From an uncultured Ruminococcus sp. (GTDB lineage: Bacteria; Bacillota; Clostridia; Oscillospirales; Ruminococcaceae): a DNA stretch of 5,691 nt. Numbering within the stretch: the stretch's first letter is position 1; each line of letters begins with the position of its first letter. Shown here piece after piece: positions 1 to 4,846 of this stretch. The DNA lies in assembly GCA_902772615.1 (NCBI GenBank), contig CACYBC010000212.1:1-5691 (forward strand), written 5' to 3'. The translations under genes were made by a program, and so were the position numbers. The notes under the pieces were generated by a model. That model had not been told where the DNA came from, ran no database searches, and was given only the letters and a program-made list of their open reading frames with translations.

Positions 1-783
1 GACTGAATCAGTCTCTTCCTGGACTCCTGCGACATCGGCGAATTTCTGCAGGAGGTCATTTTTGTTAAGTTGTTTCTTCTCGTCTCCGGAGATATCTACG
101 ACGATGCTTCCTTCATTCATCATGATAAGCCTGTCACCAAGGTTTATAGCATCGCTCATGTTGTGGGTTATCATGAGACATGTCAGATTCTCTTTTCTTA
201 CTATGCTGTCGGATATCTCAAGCACCTTGGCTGCCGTCGCAGGATCCAGCGCAGCCGTATGTTCATCCAGAAGGAGGATCTTAGGTGCATTAAGACTTGC
301 CATGAGCAGGGTGACAGCCTGACGCTGTCCTCCGGAAAGTGTTCCTATCTGAGCAGTGAGTCTGTCTTCCAGTCCAAGGCCAAGTTCAGCCAGCCTCTCG
401 CGGAACATCTTTCTCTCTTCGTTAGTAACTCCCCAGCTGAGCCCGCGTTTTTTCCCCCTGCGGAACGCCAGCGCGAGGTTCTCCTCCAACTGCATCTCAG
501 ATGCAGTGCCCAGCATCGGATCCTGGAAGACTCTGCCTATAAAAGATGCTCTTTTGTAGTCGGGAAGGCCGGTAACATCGTTCCCGTCGATAAAAATCCT
601 GCCTTTGGTGACCGGCCATGTACCTGCAACAGCATTCAGAAGCGTAGACTTACCGGCTCCGTTTCCGCCGATGACGGTGACGAACTCGCCCTCTTTAATG
701 TTCAGGTCTATTCCCTTCAGGGCTACTTTCTGGTTGATAGTTCCCTGATCGAACACCTTCCAGACATTCTCAAGTCTCAGCAT
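1..783 (-). CDS. ABC importer ATP-binding subunit (COG1101-type), 3' end cut by window edge
   Basis: This is the nucleotide-binding subunit that powers the importer encoded just upstream; it acts on the cytoplasmic face of the membrane. The frame is open for 261 codons from ATG at 783 to the left edge with no stop, so the protein is nearly complete but its C-terminus is unseen. All ABC ATPase motifs are present: Walker A GGNGAGKST (residues 39-47), Q-loop Gln87 in VFQDP, signature LSGGQRQ (149-155), Walker B KILLLDE with catalytic Glu174, D-loop AALD (177-180) and switch His207 in MITHNM. The LLDEHTAALDP string is typical of the ATPases paired with ABC_sub_bind-type binding proteins. The start is well supported: an AAAGGAGGG ribosome-binding site lies seven bases upstream, inside the permease gene. 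The first 14 bases overlap the permease end, which suggests translational coupling. Family assignment is strong; substrate cannot be read from this subunit. Confidence 0.95.
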   Translation of the reverse strand, partial: MLRLENVWKVFDQGTINQKVALKGIDLNIKEGEFVTVIGGNGAGKSTLLNAVAGTWPVTKGRIFIDGNDVTGLPDYKRASFIGRVFQDPMLGTASEMQLEENLALAFRRGKKRGLSWGVTNEERKMFRERLAELGLGLEDRLTAQIGTLSGGQRQAVTLLMASLNAPKILLLDEHTAALDPATAAKVLEISDSIVRKENLTCLMITHNMSDAINLGDRLIMMNEGSIVVDISGDEKKQLNKNDLLQKFADVAGVQEETDSV

Positions 784-1774
784 TTCCGCTCCCTCCTTTC
801 GCAGCAGAGGCAAATGACTCCCTCTTTTTGCCCTGGAGATAAGGTATCCCCAGGAACAGCGCCACGATCAGTGCGGTGAACAGTTTGAGATCGTTGGTGT
901 TCAGTTTCATCCAGAGTACCAGGATGACGACGGCATAGTAGACTATCCCGCCCAGGATCACGAAAGCCATCTTGACCGCGAAATTGATGTGTCCCTTGAA
1001 TATAGCTTTGGATGCGACATCGCCTATGATGACTGCAGCGAGTCCTATGACGCTCGCTCCTCTTCCCATGTTGACGTCAGCGAATCCCTGATACTGAGCC
1101 ACAAGGCCCCCGGCCAGCGCAGCTATTCCGTTGGAGATGGCGAAGCCGATCATCTTCATCTTTTCAATATCTATTCCCTGTGCCCTGCTCATCACCGGGT
1201 TGTTGCCCGTGGATCTGATCGCACTTCCCTGTTCGGTACCGAAATACCAGTACAAGATCCCTATGACCGCAGCAGTTATAACAGCCGCAACGGGAATCGA
1301 CTTCAGCACATATCTTCCCGAGACATAGAGATCATACTTGTCAACGCTTACAGGGATATTTGAGGACATGTTCATTATACGGAGATTTACTGAGAAAAGC
1401 GCAAGCTGGGTAAGTATTCCCGCCAGGATAGCCGGAATACCCAGATAACTGTGCAGCATTCCGGTGATCAGGCCGCATAGCACGCCTACGATAAATGCTA
1501 TAAGCAGTGCAGCCCAGGTGGGAAACTGCTCCGATGCAGCTCCGAACAAAGAACTCAGCCAGGCCGGGCTGCCCCCTGTTATCAGAACAACTGTCACGGC
1601 CCCGCCTGTCGCAAAAGAACCTTCGACTGTGAGGTCGGAGACATTGAGCAGTCTGAACGTAATGTATACTCCGAGAGCCATAAGCCCCCAGAGTATACCC
1701 TGAGCTATGCCGCCGGGAAGATTCTTAACAAGCTTTGACGGATCCAACGAATAGAAATAGTCTATAACGCTCAT
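770..1774 (-). CDS. ABC importer membrane permease (BPD_transp_2 family)
   Basis: This 334-residue integral membrane protein should form the transport channel of the importer. It is hydrophobic throughout, with membrane segments clear near residues 21-42, 88-107, 113-131 and 155-177 and several more in the C-terminal half. The early stretch GVYITFRLLNVSDLTVEGSF (35-54) is the recognisable N-terminal signature of the permeases partnered with ABC_sub_bind lipoproteins (COG4120-like). The loop GTEQGSAIRSTGNNPVMSRA (about 179-198) is the conserved cytoplasmic loop of the wider branched-chain amino acid permease family (PF02653) and probably contacts the ATPase. The charged tail, ending in a Lys/Gly/Ser-rich stretch, is cytoplasmic by inference. 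The gene starts 23 bases after the lipoprotein stop and overlaps the ATPase start. Its ribosome-binding site AAAGGA is unusually far (12 bases) from the ATG and sits in a hairpin. By family the substrate is probably an amino acid. Confidence 0.93.
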   Translation of the reverse strand: MSVIDYFYSLDPSKLVKNLPGGIAQGILWGLMALGVYITFRLLNVSDLTVEGSFATGGAVTVVLITGGSPAWLSSLFGAASEQFPTWAALLIAFIVGVLCGLITGMLHSYLGIPAILAGILTQLALFSVNLRIMNMSSNIPVSVDKYDLYVSGRYVLKSIPVAAVITAAVIGILYWYFGTEQGSAIRSTGNNPVMSRAQGIDIEKMKMIGFAISNGIAALAGGLVAQYQGFADVNMGRGASVIGLAAVIIGDVASKAIFKGHINFAVKMAFVILGGIVYYAVVILVLWMKLNTNDLKLFTALIVALFLGIPYLQGKKRESFASAAKGGSGNAET

Positions 1775-1793
1775 AAAAGGATCGTTTCCTTTC
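1775..1793 (-). promoter_or_regulatory. Hairpin enclosing the permease ribosome-binding site
   Basis: In the 23-base gap between the lipoprotein and permease genes, the ribosome-binding site AAAGGA (1792-1787) is perfectly complementary to UCCUUU (1781-1776), with a five-base loop AACGA; G1793-U1775 can add a wobble pair. The stem abuts the permease ATG. When folded it would hide the ribosome-binding site, which is also spaced 12 bases from the start instead of the usual 5-9. The complementarity is directly visible; a role in lowering permease relative to lipoprotein synthesis is inferred. The stem is short and could be fortuitous. Confidence 0.45.
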
Positions 1794-1797
1794 GTTC

Positions 1798-2787
1798 TTA
1801 GTCTTCTATTGCTACATAGTCATCACCGAAGGTGAGTCCGAACTTTTCCGCAAGAGCAGGATTGAACTTCTTGGTGAATTCGGGAGCATAGCGGATCTCC
1901 ATCTTTGATACATCCGCACCATTCTCCAGGATCTCGAAAGCCATGAGGCCGGTCTCGTGTCCGAGGTCATAGTAATCGATAGTAAGCGTAGCAACACCGC
2001 ATGCCTTGCAGATACCTTCCTCACCGGCGATGATCGGTACGCTTGCGACAGACGCTACGTTGTTTATAGTCTCCGCGCAGTCGGCAGCCTTGTTGTCAGT
2101 TGGGATGTACAGCACATCCGATTCATCGCATGCCTGCTGGGCAACTGCGGCGATATCATTGGTATCGGTGAAACTGAATTCCTTGGGTTCCATGCCGAGT
2201 TTGACCAGGCATTCCGATACAACTTTGACCTGATATTTGGAGTTAGCCTCCGATGAACAGAACAGTATACCTACGGTCTTTGCTTCCGGGAAAAGATCTT
2301 TGACCATCTGCGCCTGCTGATCCAGCGGTGCCAGATCGGATGTTCCCGAAACGTTGATCCCGGATGTTCCGTTGAAGTTTGCGATATCAAGTGCCGCGCC
2401 ATACTCCGTGACTGATGTTCCCAGGATCGGGATATCGGATGTGGCCGTCGCAGCCGCCGCAACGGCTGGGGTCGCATTTGCCATGATCAGATCGACCTCA
2501 TCTGAGATGAATCCGTTTACTATGGTCGTGCAGTTCGCAGGTTCGCCGGAGCCGTTCTTTACGTCAAACACGACACGGTCGTCCAGTTTCTCCCTGAGCG
2601 CGTCCTGAAATCCCTGAGTAGCTGCATCCAGAGCCGGATGCTGTACCAGCTGAACTATGCCGACATGGAACACCCTGGGTTCGTCAGCGGGCTCATTGTT
2701 GTTCTCTTCTTCCTTCTTCTGCCCGCATGAGGCCAGAGCGAACATAAGAACAGCGATCAAAAAAAGCGCGGTCAGTTTCTTTTTCAT
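1798..2787 (-). CDS. ABC importer substrate-binding lipoprotein (ABC_sub_bind, PF04392), predicted aromatic amino acid binder
   Basis: This 329-residue protein captures the ligand outside the membrane and passes it to the permease. Residues 1-21 are a lipoprotein signal: MKKK, a hydrophobic core (LTALFLIAVLMFALAS) and the lipobox LASC, with Cys21 as the predicted lipidated residue. A charged linker (about 23-37) leads into a two-lobe binding fold. Family landmarks are VGIVQLVQHPALDAATQGF (42-60), NGFISDEVDLIMANATPAVA (91-110), GINVSGTSDLAPLDQQAQM (143-161), VGILFCSSEANSKYQVK (172-188) and LYIPTDNKAAD (226-236). Known relatives include pneumococcal TrpX and the tyrosine-binding C. difficile CD0873. 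The leader peptide just upstream points to tyrosine and/or phenylalanine here; this is inference, as the pocket residues cannot be assigned by eye. The ATG has a good ribosome-binding site, AGGTAGG, eight bases upstream. It is the first structural gene of the operon and lies directly behind an intrinsic terminator, so its expression should depend on readthrough. Confidence 0.94.
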   Translation of the reverse strand: MKKKLTALFLIAVLMFALASCGQKKEEENNNEPADEPRVFHVGIVQLVQHPALDAATQGFQDALREKLDDRVVFDVKNGSGEPANCTTIVNGFISDEVDLIMANATPAVAAAATATSDIPILGTSVTEYGAALDIANFNGTSGINVSGTSDLAPLDQQAQMVKDLFPEAKTVGILFCSSEANSKYQVKVVSECLVKLGMEPKEFSFTDTNDIAAVAQQACDESDVLYIPTDNKAADCAETINNVASVASVPIIAGEEGICKACGVATLTIDYYDLGHETGLMAFEILENGADVSKMEIRYAPEFTKKFNPALAEKFGLTFGDDYVAIED

Positions 2788-2817
2788 TCTGTTTACCTAC
2801 CTAAACGATAATTGCCG

Positions 2818-2853
2818 AAAAAAAAGCGGTCCTGCCTCTCTGGCAAAGCCGCT
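2818..2853 (-). terminator. Attenuator: intrinsic terminator in the importer operon leader
   Basis: Read on the minus strand, AGCGGCTTTGCC (2853-2842), loop AGAGA and GGCAGGACCGCT (2836-2825) form a 12-position stem with nine Watson-Crick pairs, two G-U pairs and one C-A mismatch. Eight consecutive U residues (2825-2818) follow, counting the A-U closing base. It ends 30 bases before the lipoprotein ATG and lies downstream of the predicted promoter and the leader peptide, so it would stop transcripts before they reach the operon. Its 5' arm is shared with an alternative pairing partner (2873-2883), the arrangement expected of an attenuator rather than an ordinary end-of-gene terminator; no other gene ends here. 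Confidence 0.88.
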
Positions 2854-2883
2854 GGACGTTCTTTCTCTTTTCTCCGGCAGCTT
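2846..2883 (-). promoter_or_regulatory. Predicted antiterminator hairpin (2:3 pairing)
   Basis: The bases AAGCUGCCGGA (2883-2873) can pair with UCCAGCGGCUU (2856-2846), giving nine Watson-Crick pairs, one G-U and one C-A mismatch around a 16-base purine-rich loop. The downstream arm contains 8 of the 12 bases of the terminator's 5' arm, so this fold and the terminator exclude each other. The upstream arm begins within the stop codon of the leader peptide, so a ribosome that has finished the peptide would cover it and let the terminator form. Pairing is read from the sequence; function is inferred by analogy with enteric amino acid leaders. Confidence 0.75.
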
Positions 2884-2945
2884 AACTTTTATTCACCTCA
2901 AAATACAGAGCCTCAAAATAAGCCCTGAAATAAAAGTATCTGCCG
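2875..2945 (-). promoter_or_regulatory. Predicted 1:2 (anti-antiterminator) stem spanning the leader peptide codons
   Basis: Three nested pairings build one long hairpin. CGGCAG (2945-2940) pairs perfectly with CUGCCG (2880-2875). ACUUUUAUU (2937-2929) pairs perfectly with AAUAAAAGU (2893-2885). CAGGGCUU (2927-2920) pairs with AGGCUCUG (2913-2906) using two G-U pairs around a six-base loop. The base of the stem uses the same CUGCCG needed by the antiterminator, so forming it frees the terminator. All four Tyr-Phe codon pairs fall between the two basal arms, so a ribosome stalled at any of them should disrupt part of this structure. No folding energy was computed. Confidence 0.72.
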
Positions 2946-2962
2946 TTGAGATTTCTGTTCAT
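2882..2962 (-). CDS. Tyr/Phe-rich leader peptide, 26 residues
   Basis: This short open frame (ATG at 2962-2960, TAA at 2884-2882) encodes a peptide whose core, residues 8-22, reads RYFYFRAYFEALYFE. Residues 9-21 hold four Tyr and four Phe, arranged as four Tyr-Phe dipeptides, and there is no Trp. The ATG lies about 20 bases after the predicted transcription start and has a modest ribosome-binding site, CAGG, seven bases upstream. The peptide has no signal or domain; its likely role is as a sensor. Slow decoding of Tyr or Phe codons would stall the ribosome and prevent the downstream terminator from forming. The stop codon abuts the antiterminator arm, as in classical attenuators. The same codons also form the 1:2 stem, so sequence constraint on both levels is expected. 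Too short for homology evidence, but composition, position and coupled RNA structures agree. Confidence 0.83.
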   Translation of the reverse strand: MNRNLNGRYFYFRAYFEALYFEVNKS

Positions 2963-2989
2963 GAGAAAACCTGTTCTTTCTTTCGTACT

Positions 2990-3017
2990 TTAATAGTTTA
3001 AAGCTTTTATGTGTCAA
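2990..3017 (-). promoter_or_regulatory. Predicted sigma-A/sigma-70-type promoter of the importer operon
   Basis: On the minus strand a perfect -35 hexamer TTGACA (3017-3012) is followed by a 16-base spacer and TATTAA (2995-2990), which matches 4 of 6 consensus -10 positions. Transcription should begin near 2983, giving a leader of about 195 bases to the lipoprotein ATG with the leader-peptide start about 20 bases in. The position agrees with the attenuation model. The -10 box is only fair, so the exact start is uncertain. Confidence 0.62.
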
Positions 3018-3033
3018 ATGCAAGTTACACATC
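3010..3033 (-). promoter_or_regulatory. Inverted repeat overlapping the -35 box (candidate operator)
   Basis: The half-sites ATGTGT and ACACAT bound this 24-base segment as a perfect 6+6 inverted repeat around 12 bases; extended to nine bases per arm they match at seven positions. One arm contains the -35 hexamer of the importer promoter, so a bound protein would compete with RNA polymerase. A similar element lies 63 bases upstream. No regulator gene is present in the window, so the binding protein is unknown and the role is inferred from position only. Confidence 0.35.
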
Positions 3034-3076
3034 AGAAACAAGATCGGGCGATCCGTTCGTTGTTGTATCCGCATAT

Positions 3077-3092
3077 TATGTAACTTTACACA
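3077..3092 (-). promoter_or_regulatory. Second, related inverted repeat upstream of the importer promoter
   Basis: Minus-strand TGTGTAAAGTTACATA is an imperfect palindrome (TGTGTAA and TTACATA around AG) and repeats the TGTGTAA half-site of the element at 3010-3033. The two centres are 63 bases apart, close to six helical turns. It also overlaps the T-rich tail behind the esterase terminator hairpin, so part of its base composition could reflect that instead. Confidence 0.28.
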
Positions 3093-3121
3093 AATGCGCC
3101 TCCCCTTTCAGGGAGGCGCAT
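3088..3121 (-). terminator. Intrinsic terminator after the esterase gene
   Basis: A perfect 11-bp stem, ATGCGCCTCCC (3094-3104) with GGGAGGCGCAT (3111-3121), closes a six-base loop and starts 24 bases after the esterase stop codon. On the minus strand it is followed by TTGTGT, a short and interrupted U-tract. The very stable stem supports termination; the weak tract lowers certainty about efficiency. No T-run follows on the plus strand, so it appears one-directional. It insulates the importer promoter from esterase transcription. Confidence 0.72.
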
Positions 3122-3145
3122 GGATATCCTGTCAAATCGGGCATA

Positions 3146-4720
3146 TCATCCCATTTTCATGATCAGAGAACCGTCTGCCCTGCGGCCTACCGCCCTTCCG
3201 AACGTGATCTTTTCCTTATTGGCAAGTTTCTTTGAGTAGAAATCAACAAGGAAGTTCTCCAGATCAGTACGCGGGCTCTCATCCATTGCAGCATCATCTC
3301 CGAAGTACATCGGATGGACATCTCCGGCAGAAGTTATGCGCCATTCAGGCATCGGCGTACCGTCATTGTCAGGTCCGTTGGGATCTCCCGTCTTTGCGAA
3401 GTTAGTCCAGTAGTTGCACATCTTGCGGGCCAGATCGTAGTGTTTGCCCTGGAACGGTCTCCAGCATTTTGCCAGCGTCTCGAATGCAAACCACAGGTCG
3501 CTGGAATGGAACGAACCGGCATCGTCCCCGGGGATCTCCGGATTGAAGTAATAATAGTAGATGTTGGGTTTCCCCTGAGCGATGTTGGTGTCAAGCCAGA
3601 TATAGTTGCCGACAGCGAAGCGGTTCCACTGACCGTTCTTTTTGATCTGTTCTATATCGTCGGTATCCTTCGTTATGATATCCAGATACTCCTGGGCGCG
3701 GTCGCCGAACATCATTTTGGCATAATCCTTTATCTCATCCATCGTCTCGCCCTGGACTCGGATCTGGAATTCGTTGCCTGTATTTCCCGTCATGATGGTG
3801 ATATCATTGCGCTTTCCGTCCGTGATCATGCTCGTCGGATAATCTGGCATGAACGCATCGCCTACCACCGTGCCGAAATTGTACTTTCTGAGTTTGCCGA
3901 GCTCCACGATCTTCTCCGCAGGCAGAGCTCTCGCTTCTGCGAGGGTGCTGACGCCGAGATCCGCAAAGAACTGCTCTCCCATCTTCTCGGCATCTTCAAG
4001 CGTAAAGCTGTCAAGAGCAGGAGGCAGCTGCCCGCCGCTGCTGTGGTGGATCGCTTTCTGGAAAAGGCCCTCGTTCAGCGGAGAGATCACCTGCATGAAG
4101 GTGCTTCCGCCGCCCGCCGACTGACCGAATACCAGAATGTTCTCAGGATCTCCTCCGAATGCCCCTATGTTGCGCTTGATCCACTGCAGGGCAAATCTCT
4201 GATCCAGATGTCCGAAATTCGTCGGGAACTCCGGGCATTCCTTTGTGATCTCGGGATGCGCGAGGAATCCAAATGCGTTCAGCCTGTAGTTGACAGAGAC
4301 CAGGATGACGCCTCTTCTTGCGAATCTCTCACCATCGAACTCCATCTCCGCGGGATATCCGTTGTAGAGACCTCCTCCGAATATCCAGACCATTACGGGC
4401 AGTTTCTCATCTGCGCTTTTTGCGGGAGTCCAGATATTAAGCTGCAGACAGTCTTCACTCATCGGTATCTCCGGATCGACATGCCACTCTTTGGAATAGA
4501 ATGCATTGGGATCCAGGCCTGGCGTCTCCTGCATCGCGATAGGTCCGAACCTGGCACAGTCTCTCACGCCTTCCCAGTCCGCTGCCGGCTGAGGCGCTCT
4601 CCAGCGGAGCTCACCGACAGGAGGCGCGGCGTATGGGATCCCTTTGAAAGCGGTTATCCTGGGATCTGCCGCAGGAATACCGCGGACCAGGCCGTTTTCT
4701 ACTCTGACTTCTCTTAACAC
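3146..4720 (-). CDS. Type-B carboxylesterase (COesterase family, PF00135)
   Basis: This 524-residue alpha/beta-hydrolase should cleave carboxylic esters; the natural substrate cannot be told from sequence. Landmarks in order: FKGIPYAAPPVGELRW (25-40), EDCLQLNIWTP (89-99), the oxyanion-hole stretch FGGGLYNG (114-121), VNYRLNAFGFL (143-153), and nucleophile elbow GQSAGG with catalytic Ser201. The other triad members are probably Glu317 in TGNTGNEF and His405 in GSFHSSDLW. The tail WTNFAKTGDPNG (438-449) is typical of the family. Length is normal for bacterial members such as p-nitrobenzyl esterases. There is no signal peptide, so a cytoplasmic enzyme is expected. The start is GTG, chosen because AAGGAG lies eight bases upstream and homology begins almost at once. 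It appears to be a single-gene unit between a terminator upstream and another downstream, with no visible link to the importer. Intact, with no motif missing. Confidence 0.95.
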   Translation of the reverse strand: MLREVRVENGLVRGIPAADPRITAFKGIPYAAPPVGELRWRAPQPAADWEGVRDCARFGPIAMQETPGLDPNAFYSKEWHVDPEIPMSEDCLQLNIWTPAKSADEKLPVMVWIFGGGLYNGYPAEMEFDGERFARRGVILVSVNYRLNAFGFLAHPEITKECPEFPTNFGHLDQRFALQWIKRNIGAFGGDPENILVFGQSAGGGSTFMQVISPLNEGLFQKAIHHSSGGQLPPALDSFTLEDAEKMGEQFFADLGVSTLAEARALPAEKIVELGKLRKYNFGTVVGDAFMPDYPTSMITDGKRNDITIMTGNTGNEFQIRVQGETMDEIKDYAKMMFGDRAQEYLDIITKDTDDIEQIKKNGQWNRFAVGNYIWLDTNIAQGKPNIYYYYFNPEIPGDDAGSFHSSDLWFAFETLAKCWRPFQGKHYDLARKMCNYWTNFAKTGDPNGPDNDGTPMPEWRITSAGDVHPMYFGDDAAMDESPRTDLENFLVDFYSKKLANKEKITFGRAVGRRADGSLIMKMG

Positions 4721-4759
4721 GATAGTTTCTCCTTATAATCTGTATTCTGTGATTTGATT

Positions 4760-4791
4760 TTATTATCACGCATTTCTATCCGTCAATTGAC
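4760..4791 (-). promoter_or_regulatory. Candidate promoter of the esterase gene with a palindrome at its -35 region
   Basis: In the 126-base gap before the esterase, the minus strand has TTGACG (4786-4781) and, 15 bases on, TAATAA (4765-4760) preceded by a TG as in extended -10 promoters. The spacer is shorter than usual. The -35 box lies in GTCAATTGAC (4782-4791), a perfect 10-base palindrome that could be a repressor site or chance. The region is AT-rich, as expected for a promoter, and is the only candidate between the MFS terminator and the esterase start. Confidence 0.42.
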
Positions 4792-4797
4792 AAGACA

Positions 4798-4833
4798 GAC
4801 AAAAGACCGGTCCGTGTTTCTACACAGACCGGT
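4798..4833 (-). terminator. Intrinsic terminator after the MFS transporter gene
   Basis: Minus-strand ACCGGTCTGTGT, loop AGAA and ACACGGACCGGT form a 12-position stem (4833-4806) with eleven Watson-Crick pairs and one G-U, followed by CTTTTGTCT. It begins 14 bases after the transporter stop codon. Stem stability and the T-rich tail fit a rho-independent terminator for minus-strand transcripts; the plus strand lacks a T-run after the hairpin. Confidence 0.83.
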
Positions 4834-4846
4834 TCTTCAGATCCTT

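Noticed and set aside
70..879. Plus-strand open frame of 269 codons opposite the ATPase gene
   Set aside because: The minus strand here encodes every ABC ATPase motif in order. The plus-strand translation is Ser/Cys/His-rich without domain character and runs across the permease-ATPase junction.
2788..2983. T-box riboswitch controlling the importer operon, suggested by the GGCAGGACCGC string near the terminator
   Set aside because: The string loosely resembles the T-box core (AGGGTGGTACCGC) but lacks the TGG needed to pair with the tRNA acceptor end. The leader of about 165 bases up to the U-tract is largely taken up by the peptide frame, and I see no recognisable specifier stem I. The Tyr/Phe-rich ORF with ordered competing stems explains the region better. 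A covariance search with the T-box model (RF00230) giving a significant hit would overturn this.
2657..3001. Plus-strand open frame of 114 codons covering the importer leader
   Set aside because: It is antisense to the lipoprotein signal peptide and the attenuator, contains the A-run of the terminator as coding sequence, and shows no family features.
3094..3121. The esterase terminator hairpin as part of a repeat family or bidirectional terminator
   Set aside because: No second copy is present in the window and no T-run follows it on the plus strand, so it is best read as a single one-directional terminator.
3011..3235. Plus-strand open frame of 74 codons between the importer promoter and the esterase end
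   Set aside because: It would read through the esterase terminator hairpin and into the antisense of the esterase C-terminus; there is no ribosome-binding site or recognisable protein feature.
3314..4717. Long plus-strand open frame of 467 codons opposite the esterase gene
   Set aside because: It lies entirely antisense to a gene with complete catalytic motifs, has no recognisable domain or suitable ribosome-binding site, and its composition is what the complementary strand of a codon-biased gene produces.
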